Assembly (NCBI GenBank): GCA_963678675.1
Contig: OY783195.1
Coordinates: 31,639,006 to 31,703,005, forward strand
Origin: Xiphydria camelus
Taxonomy: Eukaryota; Arthropoda; Insecta; Hymenoptera; Xiphydriidae
DNA length: 64,000 bases
Direction: 5' to 3'
The position numbers were made by a program, and so were the translations under genes. Below are positions 23,974 to 37,255 of the stretch, in pieces. The notes under the pieces were generated by a model. It had not been told where the DNA came from and made no database searches. It was given only the letters and a program-made list of their open reading frames with translations. Numbering within the stretch: the first letter of the stretch is position 1; every line of letters starts with the position of its first letter.

Positions 23974-24220
23974 GAAGGTCTAGTCGAGTACGAACCCGAT
24001 GGAAAAATGTATCAGATATAAATGGGAATTTGTTGGCGTCGAACGAAATTCTATTTGAACTGAATAAATGTTTCGCGCGTCTTTTTAATCGAGTATATAC
24101 GAATCCAGTAGAACATCTGCTTAATTCGAACAGACTTTAGTTTGATGCGAATAAATTCCTATTCGTGTGAAATAAATTTGTCCGCTAGATTCGTATTCAA
24201 CTAGACCTCTTCTAGACATC
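23974..24220 (+). mobile_element. Family D element
   Basis: Begins CACTCGGGGAGAAGGTCTAG and ends near CAACTAGACCTCTTCTAG. It shares GATGGAAAAATGTATC and GCGAATAAATTCCTATTC with the copy at 58355. The right border is approximate. Intron 3. Confidence 0.75.
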
Positions 24221-25038
24221 TCGTAGCACTCGTGCAAGACCTTCGGGGTTGTCTTTGGAAAGAGAAAGGCGTAGAAATTATATTTGTCGGATAAGACGGA
24301 GACACAACTCGTCTGTAACGGGGAGTTCACACACGAATTAACACGACCGATGCGTGCACCTATTTCCCTACGGGAGCTGCATACGTATATGTATATAAAT
24401 GCCGGTACGCGTATCTCTTTGAGGAGGGTCTAATAGGCCGAGCTAAATAAACGGACCCTTGCGTTTCCCATGCGGTTATAACGATGTCGACTCGTTACCA
24501 GGCGTCGATGTCGAAGCGTTTTGTCGCCCAAGGTCTCGCCATGCACACGTGGGATGTTGTGAAGCACGGAGGTGTCGTCTTTCGAGGGTACGGGCGCGAA
24601 ACTCGAAACCGACCGAGGAAAACTTCCCTTCCAGAGAGAACCAATATCACGCCCATTTCGCACCCGTTGTCGTTTCACCGCGTGAAAGCGCAGCCAGTGT
24701 TTCGCGCGCGCACACGTCGAACGATAACGCGTCCGGAAGGTAACGGGAACGCGTCGCTGAACGAACGTTCGGAATTCCGAAGAATACGATAAAACGCTCG
24801 TCGTCGAATTCAGGACGCCGCGAGAAGCATAGATTTTTTTCCTCTCTAATTGCCCCTTAATAGGTGTCGAGCACACGCGTGCGCTTCGAAACTACTGGGT
24901 TACCCAGAGCCGCGCGAGGGCGTCGAGGAGCCGTTGGAACGGTTATCTCCGGGGTCCGCTAATCGAGGAAACGGTGCTTTATCGTTTCAACGTCGGCGCT
25001 CTCGCGCTGCACTTCCCGTTTGCGGTGCGCGAGTAGTA

Positions 25039-25243
25039 CACTGAGAGAAAAATCGAGTAAATTTGATTAGATCTTCGGTTACGGGTGGGGGAGTGCAGAT
25101 CCAGCTACTCTTTGACTGATGCCTAATTGACTCGAATGGAATGCAGCCCGTTTCCTTGAAATAGCCGTTAATCGTTAGCCAAATTTATCAGTCGAAGCAA
25201 CTAATTCTGCGTTTAATTGAATATGCCATTTTTTCCCTCGGTG
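25039..25243. mobile_element. TA-flanked inverted-repeat element, family F (single copy)
   Basis: A 205-bp element, CACTGAGAGAAAAATCGAG to CCATTTTTTCCCTCGGTG, with TA immediately on both sides. The interior differs from all other families here. Confidence 0.75.
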
Positions 25244-25679
25244 TACCTGCCGAGAAAATCCACTCGATTCGGTTGCAAGAATTTTTTGACGAATTATCAT
25301 ATTCATTCTCAATCTTGTACCGGCTTTTGCGTCCGAGAACTCGTGCGACAAATCGACGCCTCGTTAGGATGCAGATTTTGCGCACTCGAGGAACCCTCCT
25401 CGTTTTACTCGCTGCCGGAGCAAGCGCTCCTCCGCTCGGCGCGATCGCTTACGCGGCGGATTATACGGAGGAGGGAAGCGCGGGGAGGACCGCGCGAGAG
25501 GCTCCCGATTCTCTTTCGGGCCTTTCGACGCCTGTCATTTTCCAACCGGTCAATTTTCATATACGAGCCGCGGCCGTATTATGCAGAGGCGCCTTCTGGC
25601 TGGTCCTTCGTCTTCGACCGGATGAGGGTCAGTTGGGGTGAGAGACCAGGTTGTGAGGGGATTTTTACACGGTACTTAC

Positions 25680-25778
25680 CGCTTCCTCGAGCGGCTGGTC
25701 CATGCGAGGGAAAGGGTGGGAGAGGTGCGCGGTAGTCCAGGGTGGCTCTCAGGGCTTGCCAGTCTCTCATGGTACAGG
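25680..25778 (-). CDS. Exon 3 of the PH-like-domain gene
   Basis: A 99-nt exon, phase 1 to phase 1, encoding residues 78-110 (begins ACTMRDWQALRATLDY, then a Pro-rich PLPPFPSHGP). The donor is strong (GAAGCG/gtaagtaccg). The acceptor (ctgcatag, ending 25779) follows a T-rich stretch. Joining its last G to the first GC of exon 4 gives an uninterrupted Gly codon. It probably forms a loop and strand inside the PH-like domain. An upstream extension is also open to 25908 on this strand, but it lacks a better acceptor. Confidence 0.75.
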
Positions 25779-25884
25779 CTATGCAGATCGCAGTGTTTTC
25801 GTATTTGGAAACAACGAGAACAACCAAGGTGCGAGCATTTCCTTTCACGAAACGAAAATCTAATTTATTATAGATTGACATGTG

Positions 25885-26155
25885 TACTGAGAAAAATAAC
25901 TCGGTCAATCAAACCAAAATCTCGGAGATGATGATTACCGAGCCGTTTAGTTAAATATGGATCCTCTCTCTCTACATTCAATTGGTTAAATTAACCAGTT
26001 TTTGGTTAGAATTACTGAGCGTTTGGTCGGAATAATTGTATATTTGGTTGGAATAACTAGATGTTTGGTTCCACTGATCAGTATTTTTATCAGATTAACT
26101 AAACGCGTCTAATTAGCTGCGTTTTGTCGTTTTAACCTAGTAATTTTTCTCAGTG
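25885..26155 (-). mobile_element. Family E element
   Basis: Runs TACTGAGAAAAATAACTCGG to TAGTAATTTTTCTCAGTG, followed by TA. It sits in intron 2, about 105 bp upstream (in gene sense) of the acceptor of exon 3. Confidence 0.83.
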
Positions 26156-27624
26156 TAGGACGATCGGGTAAAGTCCTCTCTTTTTTTCGTCTACTTTAAA
26201 ATTCGTATGCGCGATTATGCTTCCGCTCGTAACAAAAATTCTGCACCAATGTGGGTCGAAAGGAATGGAGTGAAAGGCAAATTGAAACTGGCTGCATAGA
26301 ATTGTAACAGTATACACACTCCCGGTTCTCTCCTAACGTACGCGGCTAATTCACTGTGACTAATGGCCCCGTTGAGACTTGCAGCGAGCCGGTGCGACTG
26401 CATCGGTCGGTTTCGATCATTCGTTCGAACGAGAGAAACTCTTCTTCGTTTCTCGAAGGACGTATAAGATAAAGATACGCATGATTGTGTCGATATATGG
26501 GAATGGTCCCGTCGTGAAACCACATCAGAAACGAAGGGATTCAATTCGAACGATCCTTATAACGCGTACAAGAGATTCGAGTGCATCGAGGGGCGTGTCC
26601 GCTGCCGTATCTCCCACGATAAATATCCGAGTTCCTTTCTCTCGCAAAGGAGATCATATGCGACGCGGATCGTAAGGAGGGAATTAAATAAGAATTAAGC
26701 CTCCGAGAGGACGGGGCCGTATTGTGCGGGAAAGGCCGGGACATAAATTTCGAATTCTATGCCGCGCGACCCGGCCGACGGGGCTGCAATTCGAGGCGCA
26801 TTCAAGAAACCAAAGGACCCGTATGCGAAGGCTCCGCGTGCAAATTCGTCGGTGTACCGTTATGGAATTACTATGCGCGGTGATTGCGAGGCAAGGTGCA
26901 ACTCGTGTCGCGCGGCGCACTTCGTCGTCTCGCGCGAAGAAGCGGTGTGAATCTCGTTTTATCGACGGATATACGAGATTTATTTTCGTCGGAGCGGAGA
27001 GGACGGGCGAAAGAGTTTCAGAGGAGGAGGCTGGAGTCGAGAGGAGAGAAGTTTTCTAGCGATCCCCCTCCTCTTCTCTTCATTTCTCCGCGCTTTCTCA
27101 CCCCGCGCTCATCGTCGAAAGTGCTCTTGAAAATACGAAAGAGGGAGGTTCCGCCCGTGCGACTTTCCCGACGTTCCGAGACGACGAGAAGCTCTCGAGA
27201 CGCGCGGTGAGTCTATCTATGAAATTCTATCCGATATTTAAGAATATTTTACAAATATTTACTCGTCGCCCTCGCGTGGCCTGATTTGCGAGGACTTTTC
27301 GGAGTCCCGTCGAGAGAAAATAAAATATACAACGACGCGCGTCTTAAAGTCAACGGCGAGAAGGGCGGGAAAGCGATTCGGGGTCGTATCGTCCCCGAGG
27401 CCGTATTTAATAACCCCCCCAGCCGTTCCTCCGTGGCTACGAGACGCGACGAGGGGTGTCGAATTTTTTCAGAGGCTCGAAGTCCGGTCGAGCGCGTTAT
27501 ATCGATAGACGGAGGGAGGGACTTCTCGAGGTCGGCTGGAAGACGACACTCTTTATCGGCTGGACCGACTGGTCACAAGCTGGTACTTTTTCAACCCTAT
27601 CCCCCGTTTCACCCCTTTCCTACG

Positions 27625-27651
27625 CTCTCTCTCTCTCTCTCTCTCTCTCTC
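27625..27651. repeat. (CT)n microsatellite
   Basis: About 13 units, less than 100 bp from the donor of exon 2 in intron 2. Confidence 0.9.
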
Positions 27652-27731
27652 CTTCTCATTTCACGATTCGGCTCTTCTCCTCGCGGCTGTAAATGTCGCG
27701 TGAGAAAAAAGGTGGTACCACGCGCGCTCAC

Positions 27732-27857
27732 CTTGTCTTTTCACGGGGCTCTTTCCCAGGGCGGTTCTTCCTGTAAATGACCACTGCCGGACGCGTCCGT
27801 CCCTTCGCAGATTTCCAGTTTTGAAAACCCGCAGCATCTCTCGCTCCTCGCCGTCGG
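27732..27857 (-). CDS. Exon 2 of the PH-like-domain gene
   Basis: A 126-nt exon, phase 1 to phase 1, encoding residues 36-77. The acceptor is a clear pyrimidine/CTG tract ending gatgcag; the donor is GACAAG/gtgagc. The peptide ADGEEREMLRVFKTGNLRR, followed by GRVRQWSFTG, fits the opening strands of a PH-like domain and reads directly into exon 3. Because the exon is a multiple of three with matching phases, it could be skipped without a frameshift; the sequence alone cannot show whether that happens. Confidence 0.75.
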
Positions 27858-28612
27858 CTGCATCAGCAGCAGCAGAGCAGCGTGCAGTTGCGGAGTAGAC
27901 GCGTCCTTCGGGGAGACGCCCCGTTGCTTGCTCAGAGCAAATAGCGTCGCGTTTAATGAAAATCGAATCGCTTGCCCACCGGGGCGCGTCAAGGTAAAGC
28001 TTGCTCTTTCCCCCTACTGCCTTGCGCGAACGAATTGACGCGAGAAAATTTGCCGAGTTGACCGACATCTTTTATAGCCTTATGATTTTTACAGAGGTAC
28101 TGATATTTATCATTTCTTATCGCAGTGTCAAACGAATCACCCTCCTTCTCCCTTTCTCCGCGCGCGAGTCCGGCGACCCCCCAAAACCAACAATCCCCCC
28201 TTGACGATTCAATTCTTCGCGAAGGACCCCACGTGGCTAGATCGAGAGATAACATTCGCGCGGGATTTTTGTCTCGTGCGTTACGCGACAGCTGGCACGA
28301 AGAACCCGCCGTCGTGTACTTAGCGGCGCGTCCCCCCTTCGCGTAAACGCGAGCGACACCCTTCCAGCTCGACAAAGCCAAAAGTGACGCCGTGAAGTGC
28401 GGATCTCTCGATGTCAGTGCCGGCTGCATTCTTTCGCGTCGCCTATCCCCGTACGTCGGCTCATCCGCCTCTCGATCGTATAATGACGAGTCTTGAAATT
28501 TCACCAAAGATCGAGGTCGTTGGAATCGGTTGCAAGACCGACATGATCATTTCTTATCTAAATTTTTTGTACCCACACGGGGGTGATAACTGCTCTTCAA
28601 TTTTTTTCTTCG

Positions 28613-28926
28613 CACTGAGAGAAATAATTATTATTGTGTCAAAAAAAAATGTCTTGAATCAAATGGATATACATACATATCGACATACATATAGATCGAA
28701 GAATGTATATTCGACATCTATATGTCGAAGAATGTATGTTCCTCTTGACTCAGGAATACCTTCGTTGGAATCGAGAAATTCTTTTTGCGCAAAAAAAAGA
28801 AATTACTCGAGCCTATCGAATATTTTCTCGCACGAAGAAAACCATAGCTTGATCCTGGAATTACATCATTTTTTTGATCGAAGAAAACTTTTTCTTTTCA
28901 GCACCGGCAATTATTTTTCTTAGCGC
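28613..28926 (+). mobile_element. Family G element
   Basis: CACTGAGAGAAATAATTATT at the left, GGCAATTATTTTTCTTAGCG at the right. Shares CTTGATCCTGGAATTACATC with the other copies. Intron 1. Confidence 0.77.
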
Positions 28927-29559
28927 AAGCACCGCGTATAAGTTCGTCCGAAATCGTGACCAGAATTTCCTCCGGAATGAAATTTATTATACAATCTCGA
29001 CGGATGTAACTGGAATCCTTTCGAGAAAAAAAAACTCATAAATAACGAAAGGGGTAAATTCTACGTTACGCGCGTCTCTGCATGAATAATATCGCAGTGG
29101 CGAGCTTGACGCGGTTGAATAATCGCAGAGCTCTTTAAGACGGGACGGAACTTCTGCCCCTCCCTACATCGACCCCTTATTTTATTTTATAATACCGCAA
29201 CTCTTCGTAATGGGCAATAACTCCAACTGTTCTTTTTTTCTTCCGCTCCATTTTCACGACACCGTCCTCCGTCAGCGCGGAGGGGTTGACGCGTCCCGCT
29301 TATCCGTCTCGTAAAAACTCTTAATTATTGTCCCCTCCTCGAAACCAGCTTGCAATGGGGGCACGATACAAAGTCGAACCGGCCGTTACGGTTTTCGAGG
29401 ATCTGTAAATCGAAGCGAGGGGCCGGAGGAGGGAGGGAGGGCTCGTAACGAGGATCGTAAAATGCGAAAAGCCAGTCTGACGACGAAGGCGCTTCATATG
29501 CAGCTGCGATTCGAGTAAATTACAGATTTATGTTTTAACATTGAGGAAATCTTGAAAAA

Positions 29560-29760
29560 AAAACCCGAAATACTTGCGATTTTATGGCAAGATATAATAT
29601 TTTTCGTAGAAAAATCATCGATATAATTTTTTAAAATTTCTTCTGAGATATCGACAAAATAACCGAGATATTTTTCGTAATCAGTGTGAAAAAATACATA
29701 AGAAAGGGTGGTCCAGTGATTGATTTCAGAGATTTCGATTTTTAGGAGAACGTCAAAGGG
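29560..29760. repeat. Family H copy, partial
   Basis: Contains TTTTTCGTAATCAGTGTGAA and GTGATTGATTTCAGAGATTT, the right half of the family unit. Intron 1. Confidence 0.7.
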
Positions 29761-30242
29761 TACACGGGATCGTCGTTCGAATTTCTATGGTAAACGTGAT
29801 CAATCGGGAAAGGGAAGATGAAGAGATACGAAGGGGCGCGACGTGTCGTTCCTTCCAAAGGCCGGCGCAGTGGAGCTGAATTTTACACCCGACGCGCGAT
29901 CGTCGCAGTGGATGTCGCTTTCCCTTGGATGTTTCTGACGTTTCACTTTTTCCTCCACTTCGGAGTTGAGGAACGTGGCGCGTTTTTGTCGCTCAGCCGG
30001 AATCGCGCGCGACGCGGATCCTGGTGGTTTTGTTTCACGTGCACACCGTGTGTGACGTCAAGCACTGACGTACGCGATGCCGATGATTTAGTTTATCACC
30101 TCTCTTCAGGTTTTTTTTAGACAGACTGGCGCGGGTTTAAATAGATGCGTGATTAATTAATTCGCAGAAACAAAATAGAAGCGACGCTGAATGCAGGGGT
30201 GGCGCGGGGCGCGTCGGGATGCACCGTCGATGGAATATTTCC

Positions 30243-30370
<128 letters not shown>

Positions 30371-32156
30371 GCCTCGCAAACTCGACGATGCGATGCATCG
30401 CGTCCAGCGCAACGACGCTCTCGCATACGGAGGGCACTTGCGTAGCGTTGCAGTGGAAGAGCCATTGTTTCCCGTCACGTGATCGATACAGCGCGCCTCG
30501 TGCCGTTGCCACGATGCATTCTATAACGGGCAACCAATAACAAGCGGTCCAGAGCAGGTGTTCCATGCCGTTCGCGTTCGACGAGATTGTCGCGGTTATT
30601 TCCGCGTGCGCGCGTTGCGTGCATCCAGTCGTCGTCGGCGTATCTGGTGCGATCCGATACGCGCGCGCGCGCGCGTGTCACGCATAACGACGCGCGCATA
30701 GCTCTGGAAATTCAATAACCGATTCGCTGCAGCGCGATCGACCGAGGTTAGGCGTGTGTCCTTCGTTGATAGCGGTTTCTCGCGGTGAAAGCATCCCTCG
30801 TTTCGACGATATTCGTACACCGATAACGAATATTTTCCATCGTGGTTTCAATACTTTAAAATTATCGCCGCGTGCGATTTTTTACGGCGGCAGTCCCTCC
30901 ACCCAATTATTTTAGAAAGCGCTGCGTGCCTCCCTCCAGCGGCTCCGATCGATTCCAAACTTGAGAAATTTCAGAGAAACAGAATTCGTGCGATAATTAA
31001 TTTCTTGCTTGGGAAATATTCAGGCCCAAACCGACGAAACCGTGCAGCACTTTCTATCGGGTTTCACAGTCTCGGTTCTCGTAAGAAGTCTCCGCGGGCG
31101 AGCAACTTGGAACCGAAGGGAAATACGAAAACATCCCGAGAGGGTCTGCCGATGATTATGTTGTTCCGCCGACTCGGAGGTCTAGGTATCGAGCGACCGT
31201 GCGTACACGAACGTATATACGCGCGGGTGTATAGGTACACTCGATATACATATATGTATATTGACGCGAGAGCGTCAGCGTCCTGAGAAATTGGAAAATA
31301 TTGATCAAACGCGGATCGCCGCGTGCCGAAGATTAATCGTTCCGTGACACGGCGCGACGAGCCTTTCGAAGCTCGACGAATTTTTTGTTTCTAATTAAAA
31401 GTAGATACCTACACCATTTTTCGATCTATTTCCAACGACGCGTTACCGCGTCACCGAGCGCATCCACGGTGCGCACATATAAAGTACGTAAACTCGGAGT
31501 CCTCTTGATACGCGCATAGATACGTCGCTGCAGAAACGTCGCACTTTTTCATCCCGCTATCGCTCGACCTCCCTTCCCGTCAGCGGGACGTCGCGGAGCG
31601 CGATGAAATGAAAGCGCGGGGGAAAAGAGAGAGGGAGAGATAAAGATGCTGCCGCGAGACGAACAGCCGGAGGCTGTGGGGGACACTGGGTCACAGCCAA
31701 CGGTGCAACGCCCCGACACCTCCCTCTCTTTCGGAATCTCTCCTCGCTCCGTCTTTCTCGCTGCGACTCTGAACGCACGCGCACCTGTCTCTCTCTTCCT
31801 CTCTATTTCCTGTCTCGAATTCCATTTCGTCTTTTCCGATCTCCCTTCGTCCATCTCCCCGCATCCTCCCCGAAAGACGCAAAGGCTTCTCAAGGACGGG
31901 CCATCCCTGGACGATTCCCCGGACGTCGCAGTTGTATACGGCTTTCCGTTTCTCCTTCTCCTGATGTCGTTTCATCGTAGGCTCTCGACGAGCCCTTCTC
32001 ATTCCAGAGCACGACGATCTCGCGTTCGCCTCCGTTGCGCGTTATGCGCGCGAATCGTTTTTTTGCCCCCTCCATTCGCCCTCCCTCGCGACTGTATCTT
32101 TAACGCGATGCTGCACCATCAACTCTCATATTTTTCCCCTCCTTTTCCTCCTCCTC

Positions 32157-32192
<36 letters not shown>

Positions 32193-33956
32193 CATTCTCA
32201 TTCCCTCGTTTAGTCTTTCTTTTGCGTATACGAGCCCGATGCATGCGACTACTTATTTCTCCCCTCCTCCTCCTCCTCCTTCCCCCTTTAAAACAGATAG
32301 AGGAGGCGTCTAATTACACCCACTCGAGACGCACGCTCGACGCTCTCGCGCTCCGCAGACTGCTCCTGTCAACCTCTCTTAATTAATCCGTGCACACACA
32401 CGTACGAGAGGCTGGAGATTCTCTCTCGTCGCGGAGGGAAAAACGAAACGGGCGTCATTCGCGACGAAGGAACGATTCCGTGGCACCGATGACCGTCGTC
32501 GCGTCGCGCTCAGGCGTGTAACCAGATCCTGGCGGCGTCGCGACGCCCGCCGCTCCAGGAATAGCTGACCCGAGCTAACTTCGAGTTACACGTGATGACC
32601 TCGGTATACGACGCGCGAAGTGCATCCTCTCGTTTCGACGAGCAGAGCGTCGTCGCGTTTTCACCGGAATGAATCGGGCGACCGGGATCTCTGGAAATTT
32701 ATTTTGGAACGGGGCAGGAGGGGTTGATCGCGCGATTTATGTCGATACCGGGAAGGAATACATATTATATCAGGCGAGGAGACCTCGAAGGCGACGACGG
32801 TTGCGAGGTATGTATACCGACGTTCGAAGCGAAACGAAGCTACGCGAAGAACAACTCCGGATGTTTTATCGCCGCTGGAGGCTGGCCGAGATAAGAGCCG
32901 CGTGGAACGAGTTGATAGCAGCGCACACTTTGGTCGGGGGACCGTGCGTTGCGCGTTCACGCGTCTCTCTGTAGGCTGCGGCACGCAGAATGCGAGAGTA
33001 TCCCATACAAAGTAGACGACTTCTCGTTCGGATCGTGTAGCTGGAGTTGCGAACGTTCATTTGTACGAAGAATGTCGACTTGGAGAGATCACGGCCAATG
33101 TTGAATTTATCGATTAGGTACGCTAGATCTCTGGAGAGAAATGTTTGCGAACTCGACGGCTATTGGAAATAAAGTAATCGATAAACTCAACGGTTGCTGT
33201 GGTCTCTTAGAGTCGAAATTTTTCGTTCAAACGAACGTGCGGAACTTCAGGCAAATTTCGGATCAACTTATCAACGGCTTCGCTTTTCTTTACTTTCATT
33301 CCCGCTTATGGATTTCGTGCGCGGATTTTCCCGATCCCGATTCTCTTCCTCTCGCATCCCTTTCGCGCGGAGCAGAACACTTTCGATGATGACAAAAACA
33401 GATGAACGACGCTTCTACTCGTTCGATCGACGAATCCCGATCCGCGAGATTCCGCCGGAGAAACGCGAAGCTCTGCACCGCGGGAGCGCGAGATCGATCG
33501 TTTCGAAAGCCCGTTCCCCGGGCAGTCGATCTTGACGTATAAATCGACGCCGCGCGAGTGTAAAAGCGTCGCTTATCGATCACTCCGACCCCCCCGACCC
33601 CTTTTTCTGCGATTTCTACTTTCGTACGGGGAACGGCGAAGCGCCAGTGCAGGTGAAATTGCCCACAAGAGGGAGCCGACTAATTGATAATTACCGTTCC
33701 ACCTTCGGAATTCTAGGGTAAACATTCCGAAACTTTCAGTGATTTCGCAATTCGCGCGAGATCGCGATCGTCCCGCGGTGCATACCTGTAGCGCCGCTGC
33801 ATCGTCTCTCGGAAAAAGCACGCGGTTACAGTCGCCGGCGGAAGACTCGGTTGCGCGACAAAAATTTATTCTTTTTTAGGAGCGCGGAAAAAACATTTCG
33901 AGTCCGAGATAATATTCGCCACTGCGGCGTAATAGTAGACAAAGAAGAAGAAGAAG

Positions 33957-34168
33957 AATTAGTTGGATCAAGTGAATTACTTACCAATGTACATCAATTT
34001 GATATTTTTGTATATCTATCAGATACTTCTTCCTTGCGATCACATACTATTCCACGTGATGCTAAAGAAGATACATCAAATTGATGTATGAAAATATTTC
34101 GTTGACATGGATAAATAATTACCTGCGACCCCCCGTAAGTAATTTTCAGTACATAGATCCAACTAATT
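33957..34168. repeat. 212-bp inverted-repeat element
   Basis: AATTAGTTGGATCAAGTGAA on the left, inverse GATCCAACTAATT on the right, with inner matching TACATCAATTTGAT and ATCAAATTGATGTA. The protein-like frame that runs across it (33851-34084) is not considered coding. Confidence 0.72.
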
Positions 34169-35879
34169 TAGCGTTTCCTCTGTGCGTACAAATTGAAACC
34201 GGCGATACAAATATAGCGCGCGCGTCGCTCGAAACTAATAAAGATAAATCCGTAGGCGAGACGAACGATCGAGGAGACGACCGATCGACCGAGATTCATC
34301 GACGCGCTTTAACCGAGTTCCATTCGCAGTGGGCGCGTAACCATACGTAGCAATCGATATCTTCGTCCGCGCTTCTGTTATATTATTCCAGCTCGATGAG
34401 GACCGTCATCGCGCGAGCGCGTATAGAGAGTGATTTACAGTCTTATGGTAAATGGCACGAGGCACGCCACGTTCGGATCCCGAATACACAGAAACCGCGC
34501 CGCGTCCGCACGTGTGAGCATTTAGTGAAAGGCGCGGAGACTCGTCTGTGACCGAGATCCGTGGATCCGATCGAATCGGATTCTAAGCCGGGTCTTTCGT
34601 CGCGCGTCGAGTAATACACCCGGTAGAACGATCCGACGGGAAGGATCGCGAATACCGGGCGATCGAGCGGCCTATATATTTGATCGAAGGCGCTTCGCGT
34701 ACCACGTGGGGTAGACACGACAGATCCATATTTCTCAGATCGCCTTGAAAATGTCGCATTTCGATTGTTCGTGTTACTTCCTTCCCCTCCGATGAATTGA
34801 TACGAATAATCGAAACGCTCGTTTTCACCGCGATCGAAGAAATATAGATATGTGATCCGATTCGCCTCGGTCTACCCTGTATCAATGTCGAGATCGAAAT
34901 ACGCGGAACGCTTTATAGATGACAATGCGAGTCCACGCGCAGTACTTATACAGTCGTCGTTGCACCGCGCGGTACGAATAGAAGCCCATCGAGCGAATTT
35001 GAGCTGAAAAACAGCCGGGCGCCGCGCGGATCGAATCGACGGCTCGACGAAATCGCGTTCTCCTAGTCGCGATCGAGTGGGATTATCACGGGCACTCGAG
35101 AGTCGATTCAACGGTGGAACCTTACGCCACTCCCCTCTCTCTTTCTCTCTCCGCGCAAGGAATTTGTTTTGGCAATCAGGCTCGTTTAAGGAGATCAATG
35201 GACGCTGTCGCGCCGCGCGCCGCGCGAGGGATATCGCGCGACGACGACGGGTGGGTGTCGGGGGAATTCGCTCGGTTCGATTTATACCTACATATTTGCC
35301 GTGTCGCCGTCGAGTAAACGCGAACGCGGACTTTTATCGGCGCGATTTCGTTTCCGCGTTAGCTCCGATCTCTGCGGCGATTTTTCTCGCTTCGCAGCCT
35401 TCGCACGGTAAACGAGCCACGGTTGGTACAGAGGTAAGAGGGCGCGATCAAGCGTGTCTCTTTAACAGCTGTGTGCTCTCCTTCCTTCGCTTTCCTCGAT
35501 CGACGAGGACGGCGGGGCGGAGGGAAGGACGTGTAACGTTATAAACGCGCCAAATGATTTGCTGCCGTGAAAGAAACGCTCTCAGCGTTGCCCGCGCCCG
35601 GCTATACGATGTTATTTTATCTTCTACGCTCGATTCTGGCCCCACGGAAATATCCCTTCCCGCGTTCGCGTGGCGATTGTTACACGCGGAAGTGCAAAAT
35701 CGAAGGAAACGTCGTATCGGGGTGGACAGGTGCGGGAGAAGGAGGGGCGTGAGGTAACGTTCGGAAATAATCCGATCCCCGGACACTCGAAAGTCTCATG
35801 GTCGTTTGATGACGAGCGAGTGATTGCGGAACGGTCGAGTGGCGGAAGAGAGCGAAAGAAGGGAAAGGAGAAAATGAAA

Positions 35880-36303
35880 CACTGCTGAAGGAAAGAGGTC
35901 TGGTTGAGTAGAAATCTACACTCAGAAAAATTTGGCCACAACTAGAAAAAATTATAGTAATTGCAGTGATCATTTTCTTCGCAATAGCAAGAATGCTTGC
36001 TACGCTAGAAATATTTTTCTAGTTGTGTCTGAGGCAGCCAGAAATATAGCTGGATTAGCTAAATACTTTTTTCAGTGTAATGGAAACATTTATTTTAGAT
36101 TAATAGGAAGTTATTCGCATCGAGCAAAAATCGATTTCAACTAAATAAATGTTTTGCATATCGTTTTAATCGAGTACGAACCTGGTAGAACGTCTATCCG
36201 ATTCAAATAGACCTTTGTTTCATGTGAATAAATTCCTATTCATCTCAAATAAATGTTTCTACTTCTATTAGGATCATATTCAACTAGACCTTTTCCCCGA
36301 ATG
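35880..36303 (+). mobile_element. Family D element interrupted by family C
   Basis: Ends CACTGCTGAAGGAAAGAGGTC and GACCTTTTCCCCGAATG are inverted versions of each other. The interior (TCGAGTACGAACC, GTGAATAAATTCCTATTCAT) matches the copies at 23974-24220 and 58355-58612. The extra length is the nested family C insertion. Lies in intron 1. Confidence 0.8.
35919..36077 (+). mobile_element. Family C element nested inside a family D element
   Basis: A 159-bp copy, CACTCAGAAAAATTT to CTTTTTTCAGTG, flanked on both sides by TA (35917-35918 and 36078-36079). Removing it and one TA restores the family D sequence around it, which shows its exact borders and a TA target duplication of Tc1/mariner type. 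Confidence 0.88.
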
Positions 36304-36421
36304 AAGAGAGCGCGCGTTAGAAGTGATATGGAGAGGAAAAGAGCAGGAAAACGCGCAGAGGTACTCCTATTTATTTCGACGAGGATACATTCCATAAATG
36401 GAATCTTCTGGAGTCGGACCG

Positions 36422-36423
<2 letters not shown>

Positions 36424-36452
<29 letters not shown>
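36424..36452. repeat. (CT)n microsatellite
   Basis: About 14 uninterrupted units in intron 1; a second imperfect CT run follows at about 36557-36582. Confidence 0.9.
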
Positions 36453-37255
36453 ACTTTCATTTGTCGGTACTTGGAAGCATCGAAAAACAAATGAGGCTCG
36501 ATTTCCCTTCGGGGTTGAAGCTGACAGATCTGGCTCGAGTCATCGCGCAGTTGTCTCTCCCTCTCCCTCTCTCTCTCTCTGTCGAGTCGGTGAGATCGAG
36601 CACCGTGACTAATCTGGGAATGCAGAAGTGCATCCCATGCTAAGGGGTAGCTGCTCGCTTTGTCCATCGCCATCGAATAGGTATGGCGCGTCTTCTTCGG
36701 AAATTTTCCAAAGTAAGAGTTGCGTTTCACTCAGATTAATCTGGCTATCGACGTGCATGTACTCCCGCGGTACACGAACAAATACCTAATCGCTTTTCCC
36801 GTAAGTGGAGTAAGATCTAAAAATAGCCCAACGTTCTTCGGCGCCGACAGAGGCGTTCCGCGATTTCTCCTCAACCAAGGACTGCTCTATTTTGAGCTTC
36901 GGGGCGCGTGCGCTAACTGTAACTGACGCTAACGCAAAATTATTCGGCGTATACGGATGCGAAATCGTATATCGATGTTCCCCATGCGAGTTTCCAGCTA
37001 GAATGACAGAAAGGAAAAGGGTTTATCGGAAGAGGCGGCTGAGAAATCGGAGCAGGGATCACAACTCGGTCAGGTACTCGATGGTTCGACTTCCTTCGTT
37101 GACTTCGCGCCAAATCATGAACGGGGATACCCCGGGTGCAGCCCTCCGTCGTTAACCGCAAATCTGATCTGAATAACAACGGCGACGACGCTCGCACGCG
37201 GAAATGGGACACGTCCCAATTTATGCACACGTATGCGAACTCGTGTAAGTCTATA

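Larger units (their letters stand above)
9431..25679 (-). other. Intron 3 of the PH-like-domain gene
   Basis: 16.2 kb. Contains the piggyBac foldback, the family H array and one further H copy, four family E copies and one each of families D, F and G. The remainder is CpG-rich and shows no convincing exon on either strand. Confidence 0.75.
25779..27731 (-). other. Intron 2 of the PH-like-domain gene
   Basis: 1.95 kb with one family E element close to exon 3 and a CT microsatellite close to exon 2. Nothing else recognised. Confidence 0.7.

Noticed and set aside
31646..32386. 246-codon plus-strand frame
   Set aside because: Comes from a polypyrimidine-rich stretch (Ser/Leu/Pro runs). No domain and no splice context.
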